Below are positions 44,203 through 54,419 of a stretch of DNA of 64,000 nt, one piece after another; the first letter of the stretch is position 1, and the number at the start of each line of letters is the position of its first letter. The stretch spans positions 1,054,001-1,118,000 of the forward strand of contig NZ_RZNF01000012.1 in the NCBI RefSeq assembly GCF_003992725.1, read 5' to 3'. The stretch is from Rhodomicrobium lacus. Its GTDB lineage: Bacteria; Pseudomonadota; Alphaproteobacteria; Rhizobiales; Rhodomicrobiaceae. A program made the position numbers and the translations under genes. Below the pieces are notes generated by a model. The model searched no databases and had not been told where the DNA came from. It saw nothing but the letters and a program-made list of their open reading frames with translations.

Positions 44203-45982
44203 GCTTGTGCGCCTTCGCTTCTTCGAGTTTGACGCCCGCTTCGCCGTAAGCGCGCTGGCCCGGCGGCGACTTGGTGATGGTCACTGGCGCATAGGTGGTT
44301 TCCGGCGCGGCACCATCGCGATAATGCGCGAGGCTGTGCGCGAGGTAATGCTCGTCGTCGCGGTTTTCGTAGCCGTCGAGCCGCTGATGCGCGCCGCGCG
44401 ACTCCTTGCGCTCCAGCGCCGAGTACGCGATGGCCTCCGCCACGTCGAGCTGAAAGCCGAGTTCGATGGCGGTGGTCCAGTCGGTGTTCCAGACGCGCGT
44501 GTGGTCGTCGAGCACGACATCCGCATAGCGCTTTTTCAGGTCGGCGAGCGTATCGCAGGTTTGGCGCGTCTCGTCGCCGAGCCGATAGATGCCGCAGCCT
44601 CGCTCCATCGCGGACGCCATCTCGTCGCGCAGCGCGGCGTGTCGCTCACCTTTGCCCTTCCGGTTCAGAAGCGCGAGCGCCCGGTCTTCCGCCGCGCGCG
44701 CCTGATCGAGAAGACGGCCACGGTCGCCGTTCGATGAGCCTTGCGCAAACGTCGCCGCCTGCTCGCCCGCGAGTCGTCCGAACACCGAAAGTTCCGCGAG
44801 CGAGTTGGAGCCGAGCCGGTTCGCGCCGTGAATACCGACGCTGGAGCACTCTCCGGCCGCGTAAAGGCCGGGGAGCGGCGCAGCGGTTCGGCCATCCACG
44901 AGAATGCCGCCCATCGTGTAATGTATGGCGGGTCGAACCGGGATCGGCTGCTCCGCCGCGTCGACGCCCATGTAATCCTTCGCAAGGTCGTAGATTTGCG
45001 GCAGTCGTTCGAGGATCTTGTCGCGGCCGAGATGCGTCAGGTCGAGCAGCACGGCGTCGCCATGCGGCGTCTCGATGGTGCGCCCCTTGCGCTCCTCATG
45101 CCAGAACGCCTGGCTGACACGGTCGCGCGGGCCAAGCTCCATGAACTTGTTGCGCGGCTCGGGCAAAGCCGGGCCGAGGCCGTAATCCTGCAAGTAGCGA
45201 TAGCCGTCCTTGTTGCGCAGGAAGCCCCCTTCGCCGCGCGCCCCCTCCGTGAAGAGCACGCCGCTACCCGGCATACAGGTCGGGTGGTACTGCATGAACT
45301 CCATGTCGCGCAGGGGCACGCCGTGCCGGAATGCCAGCGCCATGCCGTCGCCGGTGACGATGCCGCCATTGGTGTTCTGCGGGTAGACGCGGCCCGCGCC
45401 TCCCGTCGCGATGATGACGGCGCGCGCGGTGACGGCGGTGAATTCGCCGGTGGAGAGGTTGAGCAGCACCGCGCCCTGTGCGCGGCCATCGTCCACCAGA
45501 AGGTCCGTACAGAAAAACTCGTCCAGCCGTTTGATGGACGGGTACTTCATGGATGTCTGATACAGCGTATGAAGGATGTGGAAGCCGGTGCGATCGGCGG
45601 CGAACCAGGTGCGCGCGATCTTCATCCCGCCGAACCGCCGCACCGCGATATCGCCATCCGGCTTGCGGCTCCAGGGGCAGCCCCAATGTTCGAGCTGGAT
45701 CATCTCCGGCGTGCAGTGCTCGACGAAATACTCAACCACGTCCTGTTCGCAGAGCCAGTCGCCGCCTGAAACGGTGTCGTCGAAATGAGCCTGAAGACTG
45801 TCGGTATCCTGCAGCACGCCAGCCGAGCCGCCTTCCGCGGCGACGGTGTGGCTTCGCATCGGATAGACCTTCGACACCAGCGCAATCGACAAACCCGGCG
45901 CGGCTTCGGCGGCTGCGATTGCCGCACGCAGGCCGGCTCCCCCCGCGCCCAGTATCAGTATATCGGCTTCGATGTGCTCCAC
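44195..45982 (-). CDS. frdA: fumarate reductase flavoprotein subunit A
   Basis: The catalytic subunit reducing fumarate to succinate in anaerobic respiration. FAD binding is shown by ILGAGGAGLRAAIAAAEA. H45 in YPMRSHTVAAEGG is the residue that carries the covalent FAD, and active-site motifs include HPTCMPGSG and SSVGIHGANRLGSNSLAE. CEQDVVEYFVEHC and GGDWLCEQD follow the E. coli FrdA pattern. Length is 595 residues. The start is GTG 45982 with GGAGGGAGA about 10 bases upstream. It heads frdABCD, placed next to the end of the ribosomal operon, which has its own terminator. Confidence 0.96.
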   Translation of the reverse strand: MEHIEADILILGAGGAGLRAAIAAAEAAPGLSIALVSKVYPMRSHTVAAEGGSAGVLQDTDSLQAHFDDTVSGGDWLCEQDVVEYFVEHCTPEMIQLEHWGCPWSRKPDGDIAVRRFGGMKIARTWFAADRTGFHILHTLYQTSMKYPSIKRLDEFFCTDLLVDDGRAQGAVLLNLSTGEFTAVTARAVIIATGGAGRVYPQNTNGGIVTGDGMALAFRHGVPLRDMEFMQYHPTCMPGSGVLFTEGARGEGGFLRNKDGYRYLQDYGLGPALPEPRNKFMELGPRDRVSQAFWHEERKGRTIETPHGDAVLLDLTHLGRDKILERLPQIYDLAKDYMGVDAAEQPIPVRPAIHYTMGGILVDGRTAAPLPGLYAAGECSSVGIHGANRLGSNSLAELSVFGRLAGEQAATFAQGSSNGDRGRLLDQARAAEDRALALLNRKGKGERHAALRDEMASAMERGCGIYRLGDETRQTCDTLADLKKRYADVVLDDHTRVWNTDWTTAIELGFQLDVAEAIAYSALERKESRGAHQRLDGYENRDDEHYLAHSLAHYRDGAAPETTYAPVTITKSPPGQRAYGEAGVKLEEAKAHKHD

Positions 45983-46300
45983 TCGGAGTTCTCCCTCCCG
46001 CGCGAGACTGTTTCCTGCCCCAGCTTCTCTTCACAAGATAATGATTGGCGGGCGAATTCGCTCGCCGCGCCGATGGCCGCGCCGAAGATAACCGATCCGT
46101 GATGAAAGATCGTGGGCTCTGTGTCGCCAAAATGTATCTGATTTTGCGAAAGTGGCACGAAGTCCGCACACGGATCGCCGGAGCGCCTCGACGGTTACGC
46201 ACCCCCGCCTCGCTCGGTCGGGACGCGCGTCCGGCACGCTCGGAACGTGCCATGGCTGCACCCATTTCCCGGGCGCCCGCCTGCCTGCTGTGTAAAGGCG
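45983..46300. other. intergenic region frdA-rplQ
   Basis: About 320 bases expected to hold the frd promoter. No convincing FNR site (TTGAT-N4-ATCAA) or promoter pair was found by eye on the minus strand. A sigma-54-like string at about 46152 points away from frd and lacks the TT of the -12 element. Confidence 0.4.
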
Positions 46301-46305
46301 CGAAA

Positions 46306-46332
46306 CAAAAAAGCCGCGCTTCACAGCGCGGC
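46306..46332 (-). terminator. Rho-independent terminator of the ribosomal operon
   Basis: A perfect 8-bp stem GCCGCGCT-TCAC-AGCGCGGC (46313-46332) is followed on the minus strand by a run of six or more T. It lies 75 bases after the rplQ stop and ends the long S10-spc-alpha transcription unit. Confidence 0.9.
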
Positions 46333-46407
46333 CCGGAATTCCTTTTGATCGAGGTGCGTTCGCGCCAGCCCGATTGCGTCGAGCTTCCGCGACAAGCCGC
46401 GCGAAGC

Positions 46408-46830
46408 TTACGCCGCTTCGGCTTCGTCCTCGGCGTCCTGAACGGGACCGGAGTCCAGTCCCTTGGCGTTGACGTCGCGATCCACAAGCTCAATGACCGC
46501 GAGCGGGGCATTGTCGCCATAGCGGAAGCCCGCCTTGAGAACGCGTGTATAGCCGCCCGGACGGTCCGCGTAGCGCGGAGCGAGCGTCGCGAACAGCTTC
46601 GCTACCTGCGTCTCGTCGCGAAGCCGCGAGGCAGCCACGCGGCGGGCATGAAGGTCGCCGCGCTTCGCAAGCGTGATAAGCGCTTCCACGACGCCGCGCA
46701 GATCCTTCGCCTTCGGCAGGGTAGTCACGATCTGCTCATGCTTGATGAGAGCAGCCGCCATATTGGCGAACATGGCCTGACGGTGGCTCGCCGTACGATT
46801 GAATTTACGACCGGATCTACGGTGACGCAT
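46408..46830 (-). CDS. rplQ: 50S ribosomal protein L17
   Basis: A large-subunit protein near the exit tunnel. The N-terminus [21 protein letters not shown] and the following [23 protein letters not shown] are diagnostic. An acidic, Ala-rich C-terminal tail ([10 protein letters not shown]) gives 140 residues, usual for alphaproteobacteria. It is the last gene of the alpha operon, 57 bases after rpoA and before the terminator. Confidence 0.97.
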   Translation of the reverse strand: MRHRRSGRKFNRTASHRQAMFANMAAALIKHEQIVTTLPKAKDLRGVVEALITLAKRGDLHARRVAASRLRDETQVAKLFATLAPRYADRPGGYTRVLKAGFRYGDNAPLAVIELVDRDVNAKGLDSGPVQDAEDEAEAA

Positions 46831-46887
46831 TGTCTCGTCCTCAAAACTTCGCCGCGCCGGACTGCGCCCCGCGGTCTGATTGGTCTG

Positions 46888-47904
46888 TTAGTAATGGTCC
46901 TCGAAGCGCTTCGCCAGTTCTTCGATGTTCTCCGGCGGCCAGTTCGGGACTTCCATGCCGAGATGCAGCCCCATGCCGGCAAGCACCTCTTTGATTTCGT
47001 TCAGAGACTTACGCCCGAAATTCGGCGTGCGCAACATCTCCGCTTCGGTCTTCTGGATGAGATCGCCGATGTAGACGATATTGTCGTTCTTCAGGCAGTT
47101 CGCCGAACGCACCGAAAGCTCGAGTTCGTCGACCTTCTTGAGCAACGCCGCGTTGAATTCGAGTTGCGGGATACGCTCCTCGGCGACTTCCTTGCGCGGC
47201 TCTTCGAAATTCACGAAGATCGACAGCTGATCCTGGATGATGCGTGCCGCTAGCGCCACCGCGTCTTCCGGAGAAACGGCGCCGTTTGTTTCGACGTCGA
47301 GCGTCAGCTTGTCATAGTCGAGGATCTGGCCTTCGCGCGTGTTGGCGATGCGGTACGAGACCTTCTTGACCGGACTGTAAAGGCTGTCGACCGGGATAAG
47401 GCCGATCGGCGCGTCGTCGGGGCGATTGCGCTCGGCGGGCACGTAGCCCTTGCCGATGGCCGCAGTCAGCTCCATCCGGACCGTTGCGCCCTCGTCGAGC
47501 GTGCAGAGAACGAGATCGGGATTAAGGATTTCAACGTCCGGACCGGCATCGATGTCGCGCGCGCGAGCCACGCCGGGCCCCTCCTTGCGCAGCACCATCC
47601 GCTTGACGCCCTCGGAGTGGATGCGAAGGGCAATCTCCTTGACGTTCAGCACGATGTCCGTGACATCCTCGCGAACGCCCGGGATGGACGAAAATTCGTG
47701 CAGCACGCCGTCGATGTGAATGGTCGTGACCGCGCCGCCCTGAAGCGACGACAGCAGAACGCGGCGCAGCGCGTTACCGAGCGTCAGGCCGAAACCGCGC
47801 TCAAGCGGCTCCGCGACGATGGAAGCCACGTATTTCGGATTCGCCCCGGGGATCACGTTGATCTTGCCCGGCTTGATGAGATCCTGCCAATTCTTGTTAA
47901 GCAC
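46888..47904 (-). CDS. rpoA: RNA polymerase alpha subunit
   Basis: Assembles core RNA polymerase and contacts upstream promoter DNA and activators. The N-terminal assembly domain is shown by [28 protein letters not shown]. The C-terminal domain reads [22 protein letters not shown] ... [13 protein letters not shown], the DNA- and activator-binding helices. Length is 338 residues. It lies between rpsK (157 bases upstream) and rplQ in the standard alpha operon order. Confidence 0.98.
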   Translation of the reverse strand: MLNKNWQDLIKPGKINVIPGANPKYVASIVAEPLERGFGLTLGNALRRVLLSSLQGGAVTTIHIDGVLHEFSSIPGVREDVTDIVLNVKEIALRIHSEGVKRMVLRKEGPGVARARDIDAGPDVEILNPDLVLCTLDEGATVRMELTAAIGKGYVPAERNRPDDAPIGLIPVDSLYSPVKKVSYRIANTREGQILDYDKLTLDVETNGAVSPEDAVALAARIIQDQLSIFVNFEEPRKEVAEERIPQLEFNAALLKKVDELELSVRSANCLKNDNIVYIGDLIQKTEAEMLRTPNFGRKSLNEIKEVLAGMGLHLGMEVPNWPPENIEELAKRFEDHY

Positions 47905-48061
47905 GTTTCATTCCTTATACGGCGGCATCAGGCGCGAGGTTCCCCGCGCCCGCTCAACTCAGGCGAGACCTGCCCTAGCCTCGCGTCGCGCGCGCCAAAG
48001 CGGCGGCGCGACGGAAATCGAAAATACGGTCGCCCTGCCCGGATGACCGGAACGGCGATCT

Positions 48062-48451
48062 TTATACGCGGCGACGCTTGCGCGGGCGGCACCCGTTGTG
48101 CGGGATCGGCGTCACGTCGCGGATCGACGTCACCTGGAACCCGCAAGCCTGGAGCGCACGAAGGGCCGACTCACGTCCCGAACCGGGGCCGCTGACCTCG
48201 ATCTCGATGGTACGCATGCCGTGTTCCTGAGCCTTGCGGCCCGCGTCTTCGGCGGCCACCTGCGCTGCGTAGGGCGTCGACTTGCGCGAACCCTTGAATC
48301 CCATCGCGCCCGACGACGACCACGAAATCGCATTGCCTTGCGCGTCCGTGATCGTGATCATCGTGTTGTTGAAGCTCGCATTCACATGCGCAACGCCCGA
48401 TGCAATATTTTTCTTCTCGCGGCGTTTGACGCGCGCTTTTTCCTTCGCCAT
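48062..48451 (-). CDS. rpsK: 30S ribosomal protein S11
   Basis: A platform protein of the small subunit. [29 protein letters not shown] and [18 protein letters not shown] are diagnostic; the latter includes the conserved NG of the C-terminal loop. Length is 129 residues. It follows rpsM by 90 bases. The 157-base gap to rpoA contains a small GC hairpin near 47930 but no terminator. Confidence 0.98.
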   Translation of the reverse strand: MAKEKARVKRREKKNIASGVAHVNASFNNTMITITDAQGNAISWSSSGAMGFKGSRKSTPYAAQVAAEDAGRKAQEHGMRTIEIEVSGPGSGRESALRALQACGFQVTSIRDVTPIPHNGCRPRKRRRV

Positions 48452-48541
48452 CGTCCCAGTCCCAAAAAATCGAAGCTACAGCGCGATCCACAGATCCGGC
48501 GAAACGCCGAGCGCGGACCGCGCCACCTTCAAAGCCAGCCC

Positions 48542-48910
48542 TTACTTCTTTTTACCGGCGATGGGCTTGGCCGGACCTTTCCGCGTGCGCGCGTTCGTAT
48601 GCGTCCGCTGACCGCGCACCGGCAGGCCGCGACGATGCCGAAGGCCGCGATAGCAGCCCAAATCCATCAGCCGCTTGATGTTCATCGCAACTTCGCGACG
48701 CAGATCGCCCTCGACGACGTAATCGCGGTCGATGACCTCACGGATTTGCAGGATCTCCGCGTCGCTCAGCTCGTTGACCCGGCGTTCCACCGGGATGCTG
48801 ACCTTGTCACAGATTTCCTTCGCGAATTTCGGGCCGATGCCATGAATGTAGCGAAGGCCGATTTCAACGCGCTTATTGGAAGGGATGTTCACACCCGCGA
48901 TACGTGCCAC
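48542..48910 (-). CDS. rpsM: 30S ribosomal protein S13
   Basis: A head protein contacting tRNA and forming the inter-subunit bridge. [22 protein letters not shown] and the C-terminal [22 protein letters not shown] are diagnostic. Length is 122 residues. It opens the alpha-operon part, 206 bases after adk. The rpmJ (L36) gene that often precedes it in other bacteria is not seen here. Confidence 0.98.
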   Translation of the reverse strand: MARIAGVNIPSNKRVEIGLRYIHGIGPKFAKEICDKVSIPVERRVNELSDAEILQIREVIDRDYVVEGDLRREVAMNIKRLMDLGCYRGLRHRRGLPVRGQRTHTNARTRKGPAKPIAGKKK

Positions 48911-49116
48911 GTGGTCCTCGTCGTGTTGCTAAGTTCGAGCGGGTGTCCGCTCATACCGAAAATAAGACAACGGCGCCTGTGAGGCAAAAACCTCCAGACC
49001 ACCGCAGATCATGAGCCAAGGGCGCCAATATAGTCACCCTTTGCTAATAAGTCCAGACGCGAATGCGCAAGAAAGTCTGCGAACGATCTTGCGCCCCGAA
49101 TTGATGCGCGAAGGCA

Positions 49117-49773
49117 TCAGCCCGCCGCCCCCAGGATGTCATTCATCTGACGCGTCACCGTTTCGATGGGCGCGTCGCCATTCACCGTCTTGAGCTTTCC
49201 CTGCGCCTTGTAGAAGTCGACCAGCGGCTTCGTCTGGGTGTGGTAGACCTCAAGACGCTCCTTCACCGTTTCCGGCTTGTCGTCAGAGCGCCGCTTGAAC
49301 GCCGTGCCGCCGCAACGGTCGCAGGTGTTCTCGATTTTCGGCAAACGAAAGAAGTCGTTGTAGACCTCGCCGCAGCTCCCGCAGGTGAAGCGCCCCGCGA
49401 TGCGCTTGACAAGCAGGTCGTCCGGCACATCCACGAGGATCACGGCGCCGATAGTCTTGCCGTGCTTCGTGAGAAACGCGTCGAGTTCCTCGGCCTGCTG
49501 ATTCGTCCGCGGGAAACCGTCGAGAATGAAGCCCGGCTTGTCGGCGGGAAAGTTCTCAAGTGTCTCGAAGACGACGCCCATCACGACCTCGTCCGGTACA
49601 AGCTGGCCGCTCTCCATATAGGATTTCGCCAGCTTGCCGACTTCGGTGCCGTTCGCCACGGCCGCCCGAAGCATGTCTCCCGACGACAGCTGCTTGAGGC
49701 CGAAATTATCCTCCAGATACTTCGACTGCGTGCCTTTGCCAGAACCGGGAGGGCCAAGCAAAATGATGTTCAT
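49117..49773 (-). CDS. adk: adenylate kinase
   Basis: Interconverts ATP+AMP and 2 ADP. The P-loop is GPPGSGKGT, the AMP-binding motif is SSGDMLRAAV and DGFPRTNQQAE is present. The LID carries four cysteines (CGSC and CDRC), the zinc-binding form rather than the E. coli form without metal. Length is 218 residues. Its start overlaps the secY stop by four bases (ATGA), so translation is coupled to the translocon gene. Confidence 0.97.
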   Translation of the reverse strand: MNIILLGPPGSGKGTQSKYLEDNFGLKQLSSGDMLRAAVANGTEVGKLAKSYMESGQLVPDEVVMGVVFETLENFPADKPGFILDGFPRTNQQAEELDAFLTKHGKTIGAVILVDVPDDLLVKRIAGRFTCGSCGEVYNDFFRLPKIENTCDRCGGTAFKRRSDDKPETVKERLEVYHTQTKPLVDFYKAQGKLKTVNGDAPIETVTRQMNDILGAAG

Positions 49774-51092
49774 CGACGTTTCGCTCCCCTAAGCTTCGCC
49801 TTCTTGATGAGGCCCTCGTATTGATGTGCCAGCAGATGGCTCTGCACCTGCGCAACCGTATCCATCGTAACACTGACCACAATGAGAAGCGAAGTGCCGC
49901 CAAAGTAGAACGGCGCCTGCATCTGATAGGACAGGATTTCAGGCAGGATGCACACCGCCGAGACATAGGCCGCGCCGACGAGCGTGATGCGAGTCATCAC
50001 ATAGTCGATGTATTCCGCCGTTCGCTGGCCGGGACGGATGCCGGGGATGAACCCGCCATACTTCTTGAGGTTCTCGGCCGTATCCTTCGGATTGATGACG
50101 ATCGGCGTGTAGAAGAAGCAGAAGAAGACGATCAAAGCCACATAGAACAGGATGTGCAACGGCTGCCCCGGCCCGAACAAGGTAAGCACCTGGTTCAGCG
50201 TCTCGGAGGACTTCCCGACGATCTGCTCGATCGTCGCGGGCAGATAAAGCAGCGTGGACGCGAAGATGGGCGGGATCACGCCGGAGGCATTCAGCTTCAG
50301 CGGCAGATGCGAGCTGTCGCCCTGGAACATGCGGTTGCCGACTTGCCGCTTCGGATACTGGATCGTCAGCCGACGCTGCGCCCGTTCGAAGAAGACGACC
50401 ACCGTAATGACCGCGACCATCATCACGAACAGCCCCAGGATGACCGCCGGAGAAAGCACGCCGCTGCGGCCCTGTTCGAGGATGCGATAGAGCGCCGTGG
50501 GCATTTCGGCCACGATACCGGCAAAGATGATCAGCGACGCACCATTGCCGATGCCACGCGCCGTAATCTGTTCGCCGAGCCACACGAGGAACATCGTGCC
50601 GCCGACGAGCGAGACGACGGTCGTCAGCTGGAAGAACCAGCCGGGTTCGAGCGCCGAGCTGTTGAGCCCCTGCGCGGTGAGCGTCGCCTGTACCGTCGCA
50701 ATCACGACCGTAAGGTATCGCGTATACTGGTTGATCTGCTTGCGGCCGGACTCGCCTTCCTTCTTCAGCGCTTCAAGCGTCGGAATAACCGACGTCAGCA
50801 GCTGAATGATAATCGATGCCGTGATGTACGGCATGATGTTCAGGAGGAAGATCGCGGAACGGGAAAGAGCGCCGCCCGAAAACACATTCAGCATCCCGAA
50901 AACAGTGTTCGGGGCGCTTTCGAACAGTTTCGCGAGAAGCGCTGTATCGATACCGGGCAGCGGAATGAACGTGCCGAGCCGATAGATCAGCAGGGCGCCG
51001 AGCGTGAACAAAAGCCGCTGCTTGAGTTCACCGGCCTTTGCAAACGTCGAAAATTTGAGGTTAGCGGCGAGTTGTTCCGCTGCGGAAACCAT
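49770..51092 (-). CDS. secY: protein translocase subunit SecY
   Basis: The channel-forming subunit of the Sec translocon. Ten hydrophobic helices are recognisable, starting with LLFTLGALLIYRLGTFIPLPGID. The conserved cytoplasmic loop motif MTRITLVGAAYVS and QVQSHLLAHQYEGLIKKAKL at the C-terminus agree with the family. Length is 440 residues. It is placed between rplO (138 bases upstream) and adk as in most bacteria. Confidence 0.98.
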   Translation of the reverse strand: MVSAAEQLAANLKFSTFAKAGELKQRLLFTLGALLIYRLGTFIPLPGIDTALLAKLFESAPNTVFGMLNVFSGGALSRSAIFLLNIMPYITASIIIQLLTSVIPTLEALKKEGESGRKQINQYTRYLTVVIATVQATLTAQGLNSSALEPGWFFQLTTVVSLVGGTMFLVWLGEQITARGIGNGASLIIFAGIVAEMPTALYRILEQGRSGVLSPAVILGLFVMMVAVITVVVFFERAQRRLTIQYPKRQVGNRMFQGDSSHLPLKLNASGVIPPIFASTLLYLPATIEQIVGKSSETLNQVLTLFGPGQPLHILFYVALIVFFCFFYTPIVINPKDTAENLKKYGGFIPGIRPGQRTAEYIDYVMTRITLVGAAYVSAVCILPEILSYQMQAPFYFGGTSLLIVVSVTMDTVAQVQSHLLAHQYEGLIKKAKLRGAKRR

Positions 51093-51230
51093 GACTGCGA
51101 CTCCGGTTGCGGCGCTTGGGGCGCGGGGGCGCCCGGAGCGTCTGCGCGAGTTTAGCTCGTTAATTCGTCACTGTTTAAGCTCACAGAGCCGTGCGAACGA
51201 TCCGGTGTCGTGGAACGTAGCGCGGCCAAA

Positions 51231-51782
51231 TCAGTCTGCCTTGGGAGCGCGGGCTTCGCGCTTGGCCAGCGCCTCGCGGCGACGCACGGCACGCTTGCCG
51301 TCACCGGCGAGACGATCTTCGCGCGGCAGGGTGATTTCCACCGATCCGCCCGCAGCTTCGACCGCCTTCACCGCCGCTTCGGAAGCCTTGGCGACCTTGA
51401 AGGTCAGCTTCGACTTCACTTCGCCGCGCGCAAGAAGCCGAACGCCATCGCGCTCGCGACGAAGCGCGCCGCTCTGGACGAGTGCCTCGGCGTCGATCAC
51501 CTTCGAGGCGTCGAGCTTCCCGGCGTCGATGGCTTCCTGAACGCGGTCGAGGTTGATGTGCGCGAATTCGAGGCGGAACGGGTTGTTGAAGCCCCGCTTC
51601 GGCAGACGCATGTGGATGGGCATCTGGCCGCCTTCAAAGCCCTTGATGGCCACGCCCGAGCGCGCCTTCTGACCCTTGACGCCGCGGCCGCCCGTCTTGC
51701 CCTTGCCGGAGCCGATGCCGCGACCGACGCGGATGCGGTCCTTCGTGGCGCCAGGATTATCTCTCAACTCGTTCAGCTTCAT
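51231..51782 (-). CDS. rplO: 50S ribosomal protein L15
   Basis: A late-assembly large-subunit protein. [38 protein letters not shown] is the typical Gly/Arg-rich start (shown here only as a reading of residues 1-38). The total of 183 residues exceeds the ~145-160 common elsewhere because of a basic, Ala-rich C-terminal tail ([21 protein letters not shown]). It lies in the usual rpmD-rplO-secY order. Confidence 0.96.
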   Translation of the reverse strand: MKLNELRDNPGATKDRIRVGRGIGSGKGKTGGRGVKGQKARSGVAIKGFEGGQMPIHMRLPKRGFNNPFRLEFAHINLDRVQEAIDAGKLDASKVIDAEALVQSGALRRERDGVRLLARGEVKSKLTFKVAKASEAAVKAVEAAGGSVEITLPREDRLAGDGKRAVRRREALAKREARAPKAD

Positions 51783-51815
51783 AATTCCGTCTCCGGTCGG
51801 CGCGTTGCGCTTCCC

Positions 51816-52037
51816 TTATCGCTTTTTTGCGTCCACCGGCACACCGTTTTCTTCAACGATGCGCACGAGATGCGAAACCTTGTTGATCATGCCGCGGATG
51901 GCCGGATTATCGGCCACGACCTTGCGGCGGTGCATCTTGTTCAGGCCGAGGCCCACCAGCGTCTCGCGCTGGTCGAACGGCCTGCGGATCGGGCTGCCGA
52001 TCTGCTCGATGGTGAGCGTCTTCTTCGCTTCCGCCAT
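51816..52037 (-). CDS. rpmD: 50S ribosomal protein L30
   Basis: A small large-subunit protein. [28 protein letters not shown] is diagnostic. At 73 residues it is longer than the E. coli protein (59), owing to short extensions at both ends; this is common in alphaproteobacteria. It lies between rpsE and rplO. Confidence 0.96.
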   Translation of the reverse strand: MAEAKKTLTIEQIGSPIRRPFDQRETLVGLGLNKMHRRKVVADNPAIRGMINKVSHLVRIVEENGVPVDAKKR

Positions 52038-52048
52038 GATCGCCTCCC

Positions 52049-52630
52049 TTACGCCTCAGCCTGAGCGGAGGCCTGGCCTTCCGCGCCGTCGCGACGACGG
52101 GTGACGATCTCGCTCACCTTCTTGCCGCGACGCGCCGCGACACCGCGCGGGCTGTCTTCATGCTTCAGCGCATCGAACGTCGCGCGAACCATGTTGTACG
52201 GGTTCGACGTGCCGATCGACTTCGCCACGACGTCCTGCACGCCGAGCGTCTCGAAGACGGCGCGCATCGGGCCGCCCGCGATGATGCCGGTGCCGGGAGG
52301 CGCCGCACGGAGGAACACCTTGCCCGCGCCGTGATGACCGTGCACGTCGTGATGCAACGTGCGGCCTTCGCGCAGCGGAACGCGGATGAGGTTGCGCTTC
52401 GCGGAGTCGGTCGCCTTCTTGATGGCATCCGGCACTTCGCGCGCCTTGCCATGCCCGAAGCCGACCCGGCCCTTCTGGTCGCCAACGACGACGAGTGCTG
52501 CAAAACCGAAGCGACGACCGCCCTTCACCACCTTGGCGACGCGGTTGATATGAACGAGCTTGTCCACGAATTCGCTGTCGCGATCATCGCGGTCCCGTTC
52601 CTTGCCTCTTTCACGTGGATCACGAGCCAC
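52049..52630 (-). CDS. rpsE: 30S ribosomal protein S5
   Basis: A body protein involved in accuracy and mRNA unwinding. After a charged N-terminal extension ([16 protein letters not shown]), the core shows [26 protein letters not shown] and [21 protein letters not shown]. Length is 193 residues, with an Ala/Gln-rich C-terminal tail. It lies 47 bases after rplR. Confidence 0.97.
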   Translation of the reverse strand: MARDPRERGKERDRDDRDSEFVDKLVHINRVAKVVKGGRRFGFAALVVVGDQKGRVGFGHGKAREVPDAIKKATDSAKRNLIRVPLREGRTLHHDVHGHHGAGKVFLRAAPPGTGIIAGGPMRAVFETLGVQDVVAKSIGTSNPYNMVRATFDALKHEDSPRGVAARRGKKVSEIVTRRRDGAEGQASAQAEA

Positions 52631-52677
52631 GAGCGTACCCTTTCATTTGTCTCAGACCGGAAGGCCCGAGGCGTATA

Positions 52678-53040
52678 TTAGAAGTTCAACCCAGCTTCGC
52701 GAGCGGCGTCTGCGAGCGCCTTTACGCGGCCGTGATACATGTAGCCGCCACGATCGAAGACGACATCCTTGATGCCGGCCTTGATCGCGCGTTCGGCGAC
52801 GAGCTTGCCAACGGCCGCAGCCGCAGCGACATCGGTGCCTTTCGACAGGCTGCTCTTGAACTCGGCGTCGAGGCTCGAAGCCGAAGCAAGTGTGTGCCCC
52901 TTGGTGTCGTCGATGATCTGAGCGTAGATATTCTTCGACGAACGGAACACGGACAGGCGAGGACGGTCGCCCTGCGCCCGGCGCAGGCTGCGACGAACGC
53001 GAGCCTTGCGGCGATCGTAACTGGAGAGCGGAGAGGCCAT
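52678..53040 (-). CDS. rplR: 50S ribosomal protein L18
   Basis: Binds 5S rRNA in the central protuberance. [26 protein letters not shown] and [27 protein letters not shown] are diagnostic. Length is 120 residues. It follows rplF by 9 bases. Confidence 0.97.
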   Translation of the reverse strand: MASPLSSYDRRKARVRRSLRRAQGDRPRLSVFRSSKNIYAQIIDDTKGHTLASASSLDAEFKSSLSKGTDVAAAAAVGKLVAERAIKAGIKDVVFDRGGYMYHGRVKALADAAREAGLNF

Positions 53041-53049
53041 CGTTCGTCC

Positions 53050-53583
53050 CTACTTCTTCTTGCCTTCTTTGCGCTGAATGTACTCGCCCTGATAGCGAAC
53101 GCCCTTGCCCTTGTAAGGCTCGGGACCGCGGAAACCGCGAATTTCAGCCGCTACCTGGCCGACCTTGTCTTTCTCGATGCCGGTGATGGTAATCTCGGTC
53201 GGCTTCGGGACGGCGATGCTGATGCCCTCCGGCACGGGATACAGCACATCGTGGCTGTAGCCGAGCTGAAGCTTCAGCGCCTTGCCGTCAAGCGCGGCAC
53301 GATAACCGACGCCCGTGATTTCGAGCGTACGGGTGAAACCATTCGTCGTGCCGACCACGAGGTTTTCCACGAGCGAGCGCGACATGCCCCACATAGAGCG
53401 GGCACGCTTGGAGTCGGTTCTGGGCTTGACGGAAATAGCACCGTCTTCCAGCTTCACCTCGACGTCATCGACGAGCGTGAGCGAAAGCTGACCTTTCGGC
53501 CCCTTCACCGTCACTGTCTGTCCTTCAACCGTCGCCGTCACGTTCTTCGGGACGGGGACCGGCTTCTTGCCAATTCGGGACAT
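53050..53583 (-). CDS. rplF: 50S ribosomal protein L6
   Basis: A two-domain large-subunit protein near the factor-binding site. The start [21 protein letters not shown] is diagnostic, and the C-terminus has [32 protein letters not shown] 53583 gives 177 residues; the frame runs 13 codons further upstream without family similarity. About 100 bases separate it from rpsH. Confidence 0.97.
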   Translation of the reverse strand: MSRIGKKPVPVPKNVTATVEGQTVTVKGPKGQLSLTLVDDVEVKLEDGAISVKPRTDSKRARSMWGMSRSLVENLVVGTTNGFTRTLEITGVGYRAALDGKALKLQLGYSHDVLYPVPEGISIAVPKPTEITITGIEKDKVGQVAAEIRGFRGPEPYKGKGVRYQGEYIQRKEGKKK

Positions 53584-53684
53584 CGTCCAAAACCTTCTTC
53601 TTCTTCCTGCTGCTCCGGCCAAGACCGCCTATCAGGGTCTCGCCGGCCGTTCAGAAAACTTCGCTGTCGTGCTCCAGCCTTCGC

Positions 53685-54083
53685 TTAGAACACGCTGCAC
53701 AAAATTTCGCCGCCGACATTCTCGGCCCGGGCTCGCGTATCCGACATCACGCCTTTCGGTGTGGAGAGGATCGCAACGCCGAGACCATTCGCGATGGTCG
53801 GCAAATCCTGCACGCTCGAATAGACGCGGCGGCCAGGGGTCGAAACGCGCTTGATATCACGAATGACGGGAGCGCCATCATAATATTTCAGCTCGATCTC
53901 GAATTCTGTCTTGCCGCCGCCGTATTCGATTTCGGCGTAGCCGCGGATATAGCCTTCTTCCCGAAGAACGTCGAGGACGCGCGCGCGCAGCTTCGACGCA
54001 GGGGTCGAGACTTTGGGCCTGCTACGCATCTGCGCATTGCGAATCCGCGTCAGCATATCGCCCAGTGGATCGGAAACCGTCAT
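53685..54083 (-). CDS. rpsH: 30S ribosomal protein S8
   Basis: Binds the central domain of 16S rRNA and in many bacteria represses the spc operon. [29 protein letters not shown] and the C-terminal [17 protein letters not shown] are diagnostic. Length is 132 residues. It lies 13 bases after rpsN. Confidence 0.97.
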   Translation of the reverse strand: MTVSDPLGDMLTRIRNAQMRSRPKVSTPASKLRARVLDVLREEGYIRGYAEIEYGGGKTEFEIELKYYDGAPVIRDIKRVSTPGRRVYSSVQDLPTIANGLGVAILSTPKGVMSDTRARAENVGGEILCSVF

Positions 54084-54096
54084 TGCTCTGTGATCC

Positions 54097-54402
54097 CTAC
54101 CAGCTCGACTTCACCAAACCGGGGATAAGTCCCTGATTGCCCAGTTCACGCAGCGAAATACGCGACATCTTCAGCTTGCGGTAGAAGCCGCGCGGACGTC
54201 CCGTCACCTCGCAGCGATTGCGGATGCGGGTCGGCGAACCGTTCCGCGGAAGCTGCGCAAGCTTGAGGCGGGCCGCGAAGCGCTCCTCGATCGGCAGATT
54301 CTTGTCGTTCGCAATCGCCTTCAGCTCCAAGCGCTTCTCCGCATCGCGCGCTGCTATGCGCCGACGCTTGTTGTTGCGCTCGATCATGCCTGTCTTAGCC
54401 AT
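54097..54402 (-). CDS. rpsN: 30S ribosomal protein S14, zinc-free form
   Basis: A head protein. The start [28 protein letters not shown] (residues 1-28) and C-terminal [29 protein letters not shown] are diagnostic. The zinc-binding CxxC pairs of the short form are absent, so this is the 101-residue metal-free type. ATG 54402 has GGAGGAG upstream; the frame extends to 54492 without similarity. Confidence 0.97.
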   Translation of the reverse strand: MAKTGMIERNNKRRRIAARDAEKRLELKAIANDKNLPIEERFAARLKLAQLPRNGSPTRIRNRCEVTGRPRGFYRKLKMSRISLRELGNQGLIPGLVKSSW

Positions 54403-54419
54403 AGTGCTCCTCCCTCGCC

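Noticed and set aside
46152-46168. Second sigma-54-like string (TGGCAC with GG-N10-GC spacing)
   Set aside because: The -12 part is CCGC rather than TTGC. It points away from frdA toward the rplQ terminator, with no gene or RNA behind it.
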